Shown here: piece by piece, positions 17,400 to 27,085 of the stretch
Position numbering within the stretch: the first letter of the stretch is position 1
Layout: each line of letters starts with the position of its first letter
DNA from: Agrobacterium sp. AGB01
GTDB taxonomy: Bacteria > Pseudomonadota > Alphaproteobacteria > Rhizobiales > Rhizobiaceae
Reading direction: 5' to 3'
Length of the DNA: 64,000 nucleotides
Assembly: GCF_014851585.1 (NCBI RefSeq)
Contig: NZ_JACVAB010000002.1
Location: forward strand, 248,001 to 312,000
Translations under genes and position numbers: made by a program
The notes under the pieces: generated by a model
The model's input: the letters and a program-made list of their open reading frames with translations, nothing else
The model's database searches: none
Told to the model about the DNA's origin: nothing

Positions 17400-17879
17400 T
17401 TAAAGCTTACGCCCAAGGTGATTTTCGACCTGTTTCTTTTCCCAGTCTGCATTCAGGAAGGGAATTAGTTCAAAGGTCCTGAGGGCATGGGACGCAAGCG
17501 CAATACCCCAGCCGAGAGCAGGCCAGATCACCCAGAAATATCCGGGGTTTGTAAGTATGTTGATCACGCTCAGTACGCACAGAACGACGACATATTGAAT
17601 GAGGTGCAGGTAGAATTTCTTGATGCGGCGAACCTTGGCAAAGGCAATCGCTTCCTCAGCCTCGGTGTGATTTGCGACATAATTCGGCATTTCGGCTTCC
17701 TTCTGATCTGTCAGTTGGGACAAATCGACTTCGAAGACTGCTGCCAGAGTATTCATGGTTTCGAGGCTGGCGGGCTGGCCGCGCTCCAACCGTTGAATGG
17801 TTCGTGTGCTCAACCCGCTTATGGTTGCCAATTGCTCCTGTGACCATCCGCGCTGAAGCCTGAGTTTCTGTATCAGCAC
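17400..17879 (-). CDS. XRE-family regulator with 2TM membrane tail
   Basis: The 159-residue protein joins an N-terminal Cro/C1-type helix-turn-helix (about residues 1-56, with WSQEQLATISGLSTRTIQRLERG) to a C-terminal 2TM domain. The tail has two hydrophobic helices (FYLHLIQYVVVLCVLSVINI and the FWVIWPALGWGIALASHAL segment). This architecture is a membrane-tethered DNA-binding protein, often an autoregulator or a sensor of envelope state. Its targets are unknown; the convergent neighbour is the 51-residue membrane protein. Confidence 0.88.
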   Translation of the reverse strand: MLIQKLRLQRGWSQEQLATISGLSTRTIQRLERGQPASLETMNTLAAVFEVDLSQLTDQKEAEMPNYVANHTEAEEAIAFAKVRRIKKFYLHLIQYVVVLCVLSVINILTNPGYFWVIWPALGWGIALASHALRTFELIPFLNADWEKKQVENHLGRKL

Positions 17880-18056
17880 TGTCTCTCCAAGTTCGACGGC
17901 GGATTAATGCGCAAATTTCCGGGCCGTCGCCACGTCAGGCACACGACTGTCGTGTTGCTGTCAGGTGGGCGGTAGCGAGGCTACAGGACCCTGGCTATTT
18001 GATAACGCCTTTCCGTGCATATTGCCATTTCCAGCCTCAAGGGTCCTGCATGGCAA

Positions 18057-18083
18057 CAAAAAAGCCGCCCGGAGGGCGGCTTT
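18057..18083 (-). terminator. Rho-independent terminator of fba
   Basis: AAAGCCGCCC and GGGCGGCTTT pair around a short GGA loop; the minus strand ends in a T-run. It lies 24 bases past the fba stop. Confidence 0.85.
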
Positions 18084-18106
18084 GATGGTTTGGAAACATG
18101 CCTCTA

Positions 18107-19132
18107 TCAGGCTGCCTTTTCCAGTTCCTTTTTCCAGCTGCCGGTGGCGGCAAGGCTGTTCATTTCTGCACGGTGCGTGAAAGCGCGCTGGCCAGCAGCC
18201 ACGTTTTCTGACTTGCCGGCCCAGGTCTTGAGTGCGGTGTCCTGCAAGGCGCGACCATAAGAGTATGTCAGGCCCCAAGGCAGGTCGTAACCGGAGTTCA
18301 TGGCCGACAGGTGCGCCGTTGCTTCTTCCGAAGACTGGCCGCCGGAGAGGAAAGCAATGCCCGGTACCAGAGCCGGTACGGTTGCCTTGAGAACCTTGAC
18401 GGTCTTCTCCGCAACTTCTTCAACGCCTGCCTTGCGTGCTTTCTTGCCGTCGATGACCATGTTCGGCTTGAGGATCATGCCTTCAAGATTGACGCGGGCG
18501 TCAAACAGGTCTGCAAACACAGTCTGCAGAACCCACTGGGTTACTTCAGCGCAACGATCGATGTCGTGAGTGCCAGGTTCACCGTCCATCAGCACTTCCG
18601 GCTCGACGATCGGAACGATGTCGGCCTGCTGGCAGAGAGCTGCATAACGTGCGAGCGACTGGGAGTTGGCCTTGATCGAACCCCAGCTCGGACGCGCTTC
18701 ACCAATAGTGATAACGCCGCGCCATTTGGCAAAACGTGCACCAGCCTCGTGATATTTGCGCAGGCGCTCATACAGGTTGTCTAGGCCTTCGGTGATGAAT
18801 TCGTGCGGGTGGTAAGCCATTGGCTTGGCACCGATATCAACCTTGATACCTGGAATGCTGCCAGCAGCTTTGATCAGGTCTACGAAAGGCGTGCCATCGG
18901 CAGCTTTCTGGTAGAGGGTTTCTTCGTAAAGGATAACGCCAGAGATGTACTTCTTCATGGCATCATCGGAACGGAACAGCATCTCGCGGTAGTCGCGACG
19001 GCTGGTTTCCGTGGATTCAAGATTGATGGTGTCAAATCTCTTTTTGATTGTGGATGTGGATTCGTCGGCAGCCAGGATACCCTTGCCGTCGGCAACCATT
19101 TTAATTGCGATGTCTTCAAGGCGTTCGGTCAT
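18107..19132 (-). CDS. fba: Fructose-bisphosphate aldolase, class I
   Basis: This Schiff-base aldolase interconverts fructose 1,6-bisphosphate and two triose phosphates. The 341-residue protein opens MTERLEDIAIKMVADGKGIL, has AADESTSTIKKRF and the lysine-containing LEGMILKPNMV strand, and ends with the FLSGGQSSEEAT phosphate-binding loop and an acidic-aromatic-poor tail. GGGAGA marks ATG 19132; the frame's upstream extension is not used. The promoter region holds a 27-base palindrome (19208-19234). It is the last gene of the minus-strand glycolytic cluster, separated from pgk by a terminator. Confidence 0.96.
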   Translation of the reverse strand: MTERLEDIAIKMVADGKGILAADESTSTIKKRFDTINLESTETSRRDYREMLFRSDDAMKKYISGVILYEETLYQKAADGTPFVDLIKAAGSIPGIKVDIGAKPMAYHPHEFITEGLDNLYERLRKYHEAGARFAKWRGVITIGEARPSWGSIKANSQSLARYAALCQQADIVPIVEPEVLMDGEPGTHDIDRCAEVTQWVLQTVFADLFDARVNLEGMILKPNMVIDGKKARKAGVEEVAEKTVKVLKATVPALVPGIAFLSGGQSSEEATAHLSAMNSGYDLPWGLTYSYGRALQDTALKTWAGKSENVAAGQRAFTHRAEMNSLAATGSWKKELEKAA

Positions 19133-19207
19133 TGCTATTCTCCCAAGGCACAATGTTTTCGCGATAACAGATGTTTACGACGAGGAAAATGGCACGCTAA
19201 CTCATTG

Positions 19208-19234
19208 AAACGATTGAAATCATTTCAATCGTTT
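19208..19234. promoter_or_regulatory. Palindromic operator candidate before fba
   Basis: Twelve bases (AAACGATTGAAA) are repeated in perfect inverse orientation after a three-base spacer. The centre lies about 90 bases before the fba start. The right arm also forms a TTTCAA-N4-TTGAAA element. No T-run follows, so it is more likely a protein-binding site than a terminator. Confidence 0.55.
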
Positions 19235-19261
19235 GAAAGTTGTTGGCCCATTGTACACCCA

Positions 19262-19297
19262 AAAAGAAAAAGCCGGACAAAAGATTTTGCCCGGCTG
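19262..19297 (-). terminator. Rho-independent terminator of pgk
   Basis: AGCCGG and CCGGCT, with an inner CAAAA/TTTTG pair, form an extended hairpin; the minus strand continues into T-rich sequence. It lies just after the pgk stop, so pgk and fba have separate transcripts or partial read-through. Confidence 0.8.
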
Positions 19298-19323
19298 CAA
19301 AAGTATCAAATGATAGGTTGATC

Positions 19324-20523
19324 TCAGGCCTTGCTGAGCACCGCAACGCCTGGAAGAATCTTGCCTTCCATCCATTCGAGGAACGCGCCGCCGGCAGTCG
19401 ACACATAGGTGAAGTCGTCTGCAGCGCCAGCGTGGTTGAGGGCAGCTACGGTGTCGCCACCGCCTGCAACCGACACCAACTTGCCGGACTTGGTGCATTC
19501 AGCAGCATGTTTGGCGGCTGCAACGGTTGCCGTGTCGAATGGAGCGATTTCAAATGCGCCAAGCGGGCCATTCCAGACCAGTGTTTCAGCGCGGGAAATC
19601 CATGCCTTGATGCTTTCGACGGATTTCGGACCAACGTCCAGAACCATCGCATCTTCAGGAATTGCGTTGATGTCGACAGTTTCGTTGGCAGCATTGGCCT
19701 TAAACTCGCGGGCAACTACGCCATCTTCCGGCAGAACGATTGCGCAGCCAGAGCTTGCTGCTTCAATCATGATCTGCTTGGCGGTCGCGGCCAGGTCATG
19801 TTCGCACAGCGACTTGCCGACATTGGTGCCGCGAGCTGCAATGAAGGTGTTGGCCATGCCGCCACCAATCACCAGAGCGTCTACCTTTTTGACAAGGTTC
19901 ATCAGCAGGTCGATCTTGCTGGAAACCTTGGCGCCGCCAACGATGGCAACAACCGGACGCGACGGCTTGCCGAGTCCCTTTTCCAATGCTTCAAGCTCGG
20001 CCTGCATGGTGCGGCCGGCATAGGATGGCAGGTGGTGGGCAAGGCCTTCGGTCGAAGCGTGCGCACGGTGCGCCGCCGAAAACGCGTCGTTGACGTAGAT
20101 GTCGCCGTTTTTGGCAAGTGCCTCAACAAATGCCGGGTCGTTCTTTTCTTCCCCCTTGTGGAAGCGGGTATTTTCCAGAAGCAGGATGTCGCCATTTGCC
20201 ATTTTGCCAACGGCTTCGGCTGCGGCATCGCCAATACAATCGTCACCAAATTGAACAGGCTTGCCAAGAACGTCCTGCACGGCTGGCACGATCAGGCTCA
20301 GCGACATGTCGGCGACCGGCTCACCCTTCGGACGACCGAAATGCGCAAGCAGAATAACTTTGGCACCTTTGTTCGACAGCTCGAGAATGGTCGGTGCAAC
20401 GCGCTCAATGCGGGTAGCATCCGTTACTTTGCCGTCGGCAACCGGTACGTTGAGATCGACGCGTACAAGAACGCGTTTTCCCGAAATGTCGTTCAGATCG
20501 TCAAGGGTCTTAAAGGCGGGCAT
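19324..20523 (-). CDS. pgk: Phosphoglycerate kinase
   Basis: Pgk transfers phosphate between 1,3-bisphosphoglycerate and ADP. The 399-residue protein has [18 protein letters not shown], the HFGRPKGE loop, the hinge region and the C-terminal nucleotide-binding GGGDTVAAL motif. The frame extends upstream to 20601, but AGGA before ATG 20523 and the family N-terminus [11 protein letters not shown] set the start. It follows the antiporter gene on the same strand by 108 bases. Confidence 0.97.
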   Translation of the reverse strand: MPAFKTLDDLNDISGKRVLVRVDLNVPVADGKVTDATRIERVAPTILELSNKGAKVILLAHFGRPKGEPVADMSLSLIVPAVQDVLGKPVQFGDDCIGDAAAEAVGKMANGDILLLENTRFHKGEEKNDPAFVEALAKNGDIYVNDAFSAAHRAHASTEGLAHHLPSYAGRTMQAELEALEKGLGKPSRPVVAIVGGAKVSSKIDLLMNLVKKVDALVIGGGMANTFIAARGTNVGKSLCEHDLAATAKQIMIEAASSGCAIVLPEDGVVAREFKANAANETVDINAIPEDAMVLDVGPKSVESIKAWISRAETLVWNGPLGAFEIAPFDTATVAAAKHAAECTKSGKLVSVAGGGDTVAALNHAGAADDFTYVSTAGGAFLEWMEGKILPGVAVLSKA

Positions 20524-20631
20524 GTGTCGGTCCTGATCTATGCGTTGTGGAAAAATATTGCCGGACCATACTATGACTGCTTTTGGACGCAAGCGGTTCA
20601 AGTGTCATTTTTGATACTGCCGCCAAACATC

Positions 20632-22440
20632 CTAGGAACCTTTCACCTCACGACTGGCAAAGTGGGTTTGGACGCGGTGGATGATTTCGCGAAGATTGAT
20701 GAAAACCGGCAGGTGCGTGGCCGGTTCTACCGGCTCAAGCGACAATCCAACACTCGATATGGCGTTGTTTTCATCGAGATTGCGAACGATCAGGACGATT
20801 GAACCCAGACGAATACGGTCGGCATATTCTGCCTTGCCGCCAAGGCGGCTTTCAATCAGTTCGACAATGGTCATCGACTGCTCAGAGGTTGCCAACAGAT
20901 CCGGCCCATAGGACGTGTCGAGGTCGCGGGCAAAGCCGGTGGGCGAGATCGAGAATGTTCCAAAAAAATCGGCATCATCTGGAGCAACCGGAATGCGGCT
21001 GGCAAACAGTCTGTCGAGCAGTCGGGAGTAGCCAGGGGCAACGAACAGATAGATCTGGTCATTTTCCCGTAGCCGACCTGCATATTGGTAACGGATGGAC
21101 TTGCCATCGCGGATGACCAGCGACGGCATTGCCCAGCGTGGAATGCGTTCTCCGTGCAGCACAGGGCTTTCTTTTGTCACACGGTATGAAATCAGTTCAT
21201 GATTGGCTGTACCGGGCAAATCGACCTCCAGCTTGTCGACCTCGCCCATGCGTGGCGGCACGATCAGTCCGAGACGCATGGCAACGGGTTTGATGGTCCA
21301 ACCTTGCAGCATCAGAGACACAAGAACGATGATGAAGGCGGCATTGAAGAATATCTGGCCGTTTTCCAGCCCGCCTAGGATCGGCATGATGGCAAGCAGG
21401 ATGGAAACCGCACCACGCAGGCCAACCCAGGCGATGAAGGAGGTTTCCTGCTGCGTATAATTGAACGGCATCAGGCTCAGCCACACCGCCAGCGGGCGGG
21501 CAATTAAGATCAGGAACAAGGCCAAGAGTATGGCTGGTACGATGATGGCGGGAAATTGCGACGGCGTGGCCAGAAGTCCGAGCATCAGGAACATGATGAT
21601 CTGTGAAAGCCAGGTCATGCCTTCGTGGAAGCGCCGGATCGCATGTTTGGCGAAAATCTTGCGATTGCCGGCCACGATGCCGGCGACGTAGACGGCAAGG
21701 AAGCCGCTGCCGCCAATCGTGCCGGTGAATGAAAATACCAGCATCGCCAGTGCCAGGACAAAGATCGGTGCCAGCCCGCGATCCACTGCAAAACGATTGA
21801 CGATGGCAACGATCATGTAACCGCCGGCAAGACCGACCAGCACGCCGAGGCCCATTTCTTCGATGAACAGCAGGAGGATGCTGCTATCGAGACCGGACAT
21901 GCCGCGACCGCTGGAAATAACCTCAACCAGTATAAGCGTCAGGAAGATGGCCATGGGATCGTTTGTGCCGGATTCGACTTCCAGTGTGGAGCGGACCTGA
22001 TCGCGAATATGAATGCCGCCAATGCGCAGCAGGAAAAACACCGCTGCGGCATCCGTGGAAGCAACGATGGCGCCGAGTAAAAGCCCTTCAATCCATGAGA
22101 GACCCAGCAGCAGTGAGGCCGCCCCGGCGAAAAAGATTGCCGTCAGCACCACGCCGACGGAGGCAAGGGTTATTGCGGGGGCTGCCGATAGCTTGAAGGA
22201 TTGCAGGTTGGTTCCAAAACCTGAGTCGAACAGAATGACGGCAAGCGCCACAGACCCGAGCATGTAGGCGAGCGGGTTGTTTTCGAAGTGAATGCCCAGC
22301 CCATCTGATCCAGCGAGAAGACCGATCAGCAGGAAGAGAAGCAGCAAGGGCGCGCCGAAGCGGAAAGCAATGAGACTGGAAAACGCAGCGACAAGAACAA
22401 GAACGGTTGCTGCTAAAAGAAGAATATAAAATGATTCCAA
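20632..22440 (-). CDS. nhaP2: Potassium/proton antiporter (CPA1, NhaP2-like)
   Basis: This 602-residue protein is a CPA1 cation/proton antiporter of the NhaP2/CvrA type, which expels K+ in exchange for H+. About twelve to thirteen helices occupy the first 390 residues, including the ASTDAAAVFFLLR and ESGTNDPMAIFLT motifs with the transport aspartates. A TrkA-C (RCK_C) domain follows (roughly 400-480) and then a CorC/HlyC-type domain at the C-terminus. AAGGA precedes the start. The gene sits between gap and pgk, an unexpected neighbour for glycolytic enzymes. Confidence 0.9.
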   Translation of the reverse strand: MESFYILLLAATVLVLVAAFSSLIAFRFGAPLLLLFLLIGLLAGSDGLGIHFENNPLAYMLGSVALAVILFDSGFGTNLQSFKLSAAPAITLASVGVVLTAIFFAGAASLLLGLSWIEGLLLGAIVASTDAAAVFFLLRIGGIHIRDQVRSTLEVESGTNDPMAIFLTLILVEVISSGRGMSGLDSSILLLFIEEMGLGVLVGLAGGYMIVAIVNRFAVDRGLAPIFVLALAMLVFSFTGTIGGSGFLAVYVAGIVAGNRKIFAKHAIRRFHEGMTWLSQIIMFLMLGLLATPSQFPAIIVPAILLALFLILIARPLAVWLSLMPFNYTQQETSFIAWVGLRGAVSILLAIMPILGGLENGQIFFNAAFIIVLVSLMLQGWTIKPVAMRLGLIVPPRMGEVDKLEVDLPGTANHELISYRVTKESPVLHGERIPRWAMPSLVIRDGKSIRYQYAGRLRENDQIYLFVAPGYSRLLDRLFASRIPVAPDDADFFGTFSISPTGFARDLDTSYGPDLLATSEQSMTIVELIESRLGGKAEYADRIRLGSIVLIVRNLDENNAISSVGLSLEPVEPATHLPVFINLREIIHRVQTHFASREVKGS

Positions 22441-22817
22441 TGCCCTAATCCTTCAGCAGTGCTGTGTCATCAGGCATGCCGTGCACGTCAGCAGTCAATG
22501 CGCCACGGGTTGGACGGCCTTCTGACCGCAGGGTTTACTGGTCAAGGCAGGGCAAGGCGGGGTGTATCGATTGATACGGGCAGGGCATGAAGCACATGAT
22601 GCGCAACCAATCCCTGCTTTCGTTTTTCCGCAGCAAAATGGACCACAGCAAGGCAGGAAGACGGAAAGTTAGTGTCTATTTCGCAAAAAATTTGCACTGC
22701 AATAAATTTATGTTTGCAGGGCTGTCGAAGCGTGAGTGTCGACGCGTTGATGTCGGAAAAAGAAAAAACCCGGCAGAATTGCTTCTACCGGGTTCTCATC
22801 ATCAGAGTGAAATCTGA
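22441..22817. other. Intergenic stretch upstream of the antiporter
   Basis: Apart from the gap terminator at 22762-22794, I see no supported gene in these 377 bases. A 76-codon plus-strand frame at 22587 has no ribosome-binding site, runs through the terminator and looks like no known family. The antiporter promoter presumably lies here. Confidence 0.6.
22762..22794 (-). terminator. Rho-independent terminator of gap
   Basis: AACCCGG with CCGGGTT, and inside it AGAA with TTCT, form a long stem; the minus strand continues into T-rich sequence. Confidence 0.8.
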
Positions 22818-23828
22818 TTAGATGGTCTTTGCGAAGGCAACAGCCGTGTCGGACATACGGTTGGAGAAACCCCACTCGTTGTCGTACCAGGTCAGGATGC
22901 GGACGAACTTGCCTTCCAGAACCTTGGTCTGGTCGATTGCGAAGATCGAGGAGTGGCTGTCGTGGTTGAAGTCACGCGAAACCAGCGGCTCTTCGGTGTA
23001 GCCGAGGATACCCTTCAGGGCGCCGTTGGAGGCTGCCTTGATGGCTTCGTTGATTTCTGCAGCTGTCGTGTCGCGCTTGGCAACGAACTTGAAGTCGACA
23101 ACCGAAACATTTGGTGTCGGAACGCGGATCGACGTACCGTCCAACTTGCCCTTGAGGTGAGGCAGCACGAGGCCCACGGCCTTGGCAGCACCGGTCGAGG
23201 TCGGGATCATAGACAGGGCAGCAGCGCGAGCGCGGTACAGGTCCTTGTGCATGGTGTCCAACGTTGGCTGGTCGCCTGTGTAAGAGTGGATGGTGGTCAT
23301 GAAGCCATGGTCGATACCAACGGCATCATCGAGAACCTTCACGACTGGCACGAGGCAGTTCGTGGTGCAAGATGCGTTGGAGATGACCAGGTGGTCCTTG
23401 GTCAGCTGGTCATGGTTTACGCCGAATACAACAGTCAGGTCAGCGCCTTCAGCAGGAGCCGAAACGATAACGCGCTTTGCACCAGCTGTCAGGTGAGCAG
23501 CAGCCTTGTCGCGTGCAACGAAAATGCCTGTGCATTCCAGTGCGATGTCGACGCCGAGTTCCTTGTGCGGCAGCTGGGCTGGGTCGCGAACTGCGGTAAC
23601 CTTGATTGGCTTGCCACCGGCAACGGTGATGGTGTCGCCTTCAACCTTTACGTCGGCTGGGAACTTGCCGTGGATCGAATCGTAACGCAGCAGGTGCGCG
23701 TTGGTCTCTACTGGTCCAAGGTCGTTAATTGCGACAACTTCAATGTCAGTGCGGCCGGATTCAACGATAGCGCGAAGGACATTACGGCCGATACGGCCGA
23801 AGCCGTTAATGGCTACTTTTACAGTCAT
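22818..23828 (-). CDS. gap: Glyceraldehyde-3-phosphate dehydrogenase, type I
   Basis: This NAD-dependent enzyme oxidises glyceraldehyde 3-phosphate to 1,3-bisphosphoglycerate, or runs in reverse in gluconeogenesis. The 336-residue protein has the Rossmann motif NGFGRIGRN (residues 8-16) and the catalytic ASCTTNC with Cys154. GGGAG precedes the start. It lies 57 bases after tkt, with a GTGAGGGC hairpin between, and ends at its own terminator, so tkt and gap probably share a transcript. Confidence 0.97.
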   Translation of the reverse strand: MTVKVAINGFGRIGRNVLRAIVESGRTDIEVVAINDLGPVETNAHLLRYDSIHGKFPADVKVEGDTITVAGGKPIKVTAVRDPAQLPHKELGVDIALECTGIFVARDKAAAHLTAGAKRVIVSAPAEGADLTVVFGVNHDQLTKDHLVISNASCTTNCLVPVVKVLDDAVGIDHGFMTTIHSYTGDQPTLDTMHKDLYRARAAALSMIPTSTGAAKAVGLVLPHLKGKLDGTSIRVPTPNVSVVDFKFVAKRDTTAAEINEAIKAASNGALKGILGYTEEPLVSRDFNHDSHSSIFAIDQTKVLEGKFVRILTWYDNEWGFSNRMSDTAVAFAKTI

Positions 23829-23885
23829 TTACATACTCCCGATCAAAAAATGCTTGTAGTGGGAAATAGTGAGGGCTTGGGGCCC

Positions 23886-25868
23886 TCACGCTAGCTTTGC
23901 TTCGGCTGCAGCAACAACGGCTTCCACCGTGATGCCGAAATGCTTGAAGAGATCCTTGGCCGGTGCGGATGCGCCGAAGGAGTTCATGCCGACAAATGCG
24001 CCATCCGAACCGATGAAGTAATCCCAGCCCTGACGGATTGCTGCTTCGACGGCAATCTTGACAGGTGCCTTGCCGATCACTGAATTGCGGTAGGTTTCTG
24101 GCTGCTCAGCGAACAACTCAAAGCAAGGAACCGAAACAACGCGGGTAGAAACACCCTTCTGCTTCAATGTTTCTGCGGCCTTGAGTGCCAGTTCGATTTC
24201 AGAACCGGACGCGAAGATCGAAACCTTGGCGTCGCTTGCGGAAACCAGTTCATAGGCACCATAAGCGCAAAGGTTCTTTTCTTCATATTCCTTGCGGGCT
24301 GGCGTCAGGTTCTGACGGGTCAGCGCAAGTGCCGATGGGCGGTCTTTATGCTCCAGAGCAATCTGCCAGCATTCCGCGGTTTCGGTTTCATCCGCAGGGC
24401 GGAAGACCAGCAGGTTTGGAATGGCGCGCAGTGCTGCAACATGTTCGACCGGCTGGTGGGTTGGACCGTCTTCGCCAACACCGATGGAATCATGTGTCAG
24501 CACGTGAACGACGCGGATGCCCATGAGAGCAGCAAGACGAATGGACGGACGGCAATAATCCGAGAAGATCAGGAAGCCGCCGGAGTAAGGAATGAGACCG
24601 CCGTGAAGGGCGATACCGTTCATGGCAGCAGCCATCCCGTGTTCGCGGATACCGTAGTGCATGTAACGGCCCGAGAAGTCCGAAGGCGTGATGGACTTCA
24701 TCTGGCTGGTCTTGGTGTTGTTCGACGGCGTCAGGTCGGCAGAGCCGCCCAGCGTTTCGGCCAGGATGCCGTTAATGACTTCCAGAGCGTCTTCCGAAGC
24801 CTTACGGGTCGCAACAGTTGGGTTGTTCTCGGAGACCTTCTTTTTGAAGGCGTCGATTGCGCTGTTGAAGTTGCCCGGCAGGTCGCCCGCGAAACGGCGG
24901 GTGAATTCAGCCTTCTTGGCATTTTCAGTGGCGGAAAGGCGACCTTCCCATTCCTGGCGTGCCTTGGTGGAGCGCAGGCCGGTGAGGCGCCATGCATCCA
25001 GAACATCTTCCGGCACAACAAACGCTTCAGCCTCCCAGTTGAGGTGCTTGCGGGCCGCAGCGATTTCTTCAGCACCCAGTGGGTTGCCGTGAACCTTATG
25101 TGTGCCCTGCTTGTTCGGCGCACCAAAACCGATCACGGTCTTGCAGGCGATGAAGGTCGGACGGTCCGACTTCTGGGCAGCCTCAATGGCAGCGGCAATC
25201 GCGTCTGGATCATGACCGTCGATTTCGATGGTGTTCCAGTGAACGGACTTAAAGCGTGCGATCTGGTCCGTGGAATCAGACAGGCCAACTTCACCGTCGA
25301 TGGTGATGTTGTTGTTGTCCCAGAACAGGACCAGCTTGTTCAGCTTCAGGTGGCCAGCAAGTGCGATGGCTTCGTGGCTGATGCCTTCCATAAGGCAACC
25401 ATCACCGCACAGGGCATATGTGAAATGGCTCTGCAGGTCGGTGCCGAATTCCTGCTCGAGCTTCTTTTCAGCGATTGCCATACCAACGGCGTTGGCAATG
25501 CCCTGGCCGAGCGGGCCGGTGGTGGTTTCGATGCCGGTGGCATGACCATATTCCGGGTGACCGGCGGTCTTGGAGCCCAACTGGCGGAAACGCTTGATCT
25601 CATCGATCGTCATGTCTTCGTAACCCGTCAGGTACAACAGGGCGTACAGCAACATGGAACCATGACCGGCAGACAGCACGAAGCGGTCGCGATCTGGCCA
25701 CAAAGGATTTTTGGGATCGAATTTCAAATAACGGCTGAACAGGACCGTTGCTACGTCTGCGGCTCCCATCGGCAGGCCGGGGTGGCCGGAATTGGCCTTT
25801 TCCACAGCATCCATGGCAAGGAAGCGGATCGCATTCGCCATCCGGTTATGTTTGTCGCGAGAGATCAT
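23886..25868 (-). CDS. tkt: Transketolase
   Basis: Transketolase moves two-carbon units between sugar phosphates, linking the pentose-phosphate pathway with glycolysis, using thiamine diphosphate. The 660-residue protein has the N-terminal [16 protein letters not shown] helix, the thiamine-binding [10 protein letters not shown] and [10 protein letters not shown] motifs, and a C-terminal transketolase domain with [20 protein letters not shown] in shifted form ([19 protein letters not shown]). The length is typical. It heads the minus-strand cluster tkt-gap-antiporter-pgk-fba and is divergent from DUF4164-zapA. Confidence 0.97.
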   Translation of the reverse strand: MISRDKHNRMANAIRFLAMDAVEKANSGHPGLPMGAADVATVLFSRYLKFDPKNPLWPDRDRFVLSAGHGSMLLYALLYLTGYEDMTIDEIKRFRQLGSKTAGHPEYGHATGIETTTGPLGQGIANAVGMAIAEKKLEQEFGTDLQSHFTYALCGDGCLMEGISHEAIALAGHLKLNKLVLFWDNNNITIDGEVGLSDSTDQIARFKSVHWNTIEIDGHDPDAIAAAIEAAQKSDRPTFIACKTVIGFGAPNKQGTHKVHGNPLGAEEIAAARKHLNWEAEAFVVPEDVLDAWRLTGLRSTKARQEWEGRLSATENAKKAEFTRRFAGDLPGNFNSAIDAFKKKVSENNPTVATRKASEDALEVINGILAETLGGSADLTPSNNTKTSQMKSITPSDFSGRYMHYGIREHGMAAAMNGIALHGGLIPYSGGFLIFSDYCRPSIRLAALMGIRVVHVLTHDSIGVGEDGPTHQPVEHVAALRAIPNLLVFRPADETETAECWQIALEHKDRPSALALTRQNLTPARKEYEEKNLCAYGAYELVSASDAKVSIFASGSEIELALKAAETLKQKGVSTRVVSVPCFELFAEQPETYRNSVIGKAPVKIAVEAAIRQGWDYFIGSDGAFVGMNSFGASAPAKDLFKHFGITVEAVVAAAEAKLA

Positions 25869-26185
25869 GGCTTTTCCGCTTTGTTTCGGGTGAAAGGTGA
25901 TAGTTTCGAGATACTATCCAGAAAGCGGCTGATCCATAGCAGGTGGTACAGCCAAGTCAATAAAAGCACGCGCGTTTGCCGTCGTCGATGCTATAAAAAA
26001 ACACTGTGCTTTAGACTTCAGCGCGATTGACGATTGGCGGGGCCGCGTAAATCTCCGTCCACAGGCTATATTATAGCATTATCCCACGTTTGATTGACGT
26101 GCTTGTTACTCTGGGAATATCGTATCCGGGCTGAAGAGGACGCAATCGGACGATTCGTCGCGGCTGCGTCAAACCGGATAAGAAA
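25869..26185. other. Divergent regulatory region between tkt and DUF4164
   Basis: No gene is supported in these 317 bases. The side near tkt has an inverted repeat, GATAGT and ACTATC eight bases apart (25901-25920), a possible operator. The rest should hold the two divergent promoters, which I could not assign. Confidence 0.5.
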
Positions 26186-26458
26186 ATGGCGGCGGACAAG
26201 ACACTACAACTGGCGCTGTCGGAGCTTGGCTCCGCGATTACAGGCCTTGAAAACGCAATCGACATGCGTATCGAGCGTCAACGTGAGCAGGGCGATATCG
26301 ATAGCGAAGTGCGCCGTGTACACACGGATCGCTCCCGGCTGGCTCAGGAACTGGACCAATCCGAGTTTCGTGCCAATAGGCTCGAGGAAGTCAATCGCGA
26401 AGTATCGCGTCGATTGGTGACGGCGATGGAAACCATACGTGCGGTTCTGGATCGCTGA
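26186..26458 (+). CDS. DUF4164 family coiled-coil protein
   Basis: This 90-residue helical protein belongs to DUF4164, a family that usually sits directly before zapA in rhizobia. It is highly charged and coiled-coil along most of its length, with LELGSAITGLENAIDMR-like heptads in the first half and VNREVSRRLVTAMETIRAVL at the end. GGATAAG precedes the start. It is followed by zapA after 17 bases, so a role linked to cell division is suggested by context only. Confidence 0.85.
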   Translation: MAADKTLQLALSELGSAITGLENAIDMRIERQREQGDIDSEVRRVHTDRSRLAQELDQSEFRANRLEEVNREVSRRLVTAMETIRAVLDR

Positions 26459-26475
26459 GGTAAAAAGGTAATCGA

Positions 26476-26859
26476 ATGGCGCAAGTGACCGTTATGATCG
26501 ATGGCAAGGCCTATCGCATGGCCTGCGAAGAAGGGCAGGAGGGTCATTTGACCGAACTCGCCTCGCGGTTCGATCAATATGTTGGCCATTTGAAGAACCA
26601 GTTTGGCGAAATTGGCGATCTGCGCCTGACCGTGATGGCTGGCATCATGGTGACGGACGAGTTGTCGGAAGTGAACCGCAAACTGGCATCGCTGCAGGAG
26701 CAGGTCGATAACCTCAAGCAACACCGCGATGGTGCTGCAGAAAACCGCGCCCAGACCGATGCCTTGCTGGTGCAGGCCATTGGCGATCTGACGTCGCGGC
26801 TTAACGGTGTTACCGAAAAACTGTTGTCGCGGCCAAAGCCGCAGGCCCAGCCGAACTGA
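26476..26859 (+). CDS. zapA: Cell division protein ZapA
   Basis: ZapA bundles FtsZ filaments at the division ring. The 127-residue protein has the ZapA opening AQVTVMIDGKAYRMACEEGQ, the helical core LASRFDQYVGHL and LRLTVMAGIMVTDEL, and a coiled-coil tail. It is longer than E. coli ZapA at the C-terminus, as is usual in rhizobia. The 6S RNA gene follows about 70 bases later, a conserved arrangement in many proteobacteria. Confidence 0.93.
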   Translation: MAQVTVMIDGKAYRMACEEGQEGHLTELASRFDQYVGHLKNQFGEIGDLRLTVMAGIMVTDELSEVNRKLASLQEQVDNLKQHRDGAAENRAQTDALLVQAIGDLTSRLNGVTEKLLSRPKPQAQPN

Positions 26860-26897
26860 TCCGCAGACAATTTTCCGCGCCTCAATTACGTCTGCCT

Positions 26898-26928
26898 CTG
26901 GCAAAGCGATTTGATACACTCTATATCT
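26898..26928 (+). promoter_or_regulatory. Putative promoter of the 6S RNA
   Basis: A CTGGCA element at 26898-26903 and TATATC near 26922 are 18 bases apart, a reasonable sigma-70 type promoter placed to start transcription near 26934. Confidence 0.45.
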
Positions 26929-26929
26929 G

Positions 26930-27085
26930 ATGTGCGGTCTGCGCTTCTCGACAGGAATCACAATCCCTGGGGCCATACTCGATCCAAAGGGAGCTGTCCC
27001 TGACCAGTCCCGTGGGACTGGACACACGGCGCCCACCTACGTTTGTAGGCACCCAGGATCGTAAACCTCCATCGGTCGCCGTGGA
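26930..27085 (+). ncRNA. ssrS: 6S RNA (regulator of RNA polymerase)
   Basis: 6S RNA binds the sigma-70 holoenzyme and mimics an open promoter. The sequence shows the conserved core of the alphaproteobacterial form: CTGGGGCC, then CCAAAGGGAGCTGTCCCTG, a CGTGGGACTGGACACACGG arm, GCGCCCACCTACGTTTGTAGG, and the returning CCCAGGATCGTAAAC strand that pairs with the first part (ATCC-CTGGG with CCCAG-GAT). A CTGGCA/TATATC promoter lies just upstream. The location between zapA and the folate cyclo-ligase region is the standard site. Ends are estimated to within about ten bases. Confidence 0.88.

Noticed and set aside
19240-20802. 520-codon plus-strand frame opposite pgk
   Set aside because: It is the antisense shadow of pgk and the antiporter gene; pgk matches its family throughout.
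22587-22817. 76-codon plus-strand frame before gap
   Set aside because: It runs through the gap terminator, has no Shine-Dalgarno sequence and no recognisable family.
24348-26030. 560-codon plus-strand frame opposite tkt
   Set aside because: It is the antisense shadow of transketolase, which carries all thiamine-binding motifs on the minus strand.
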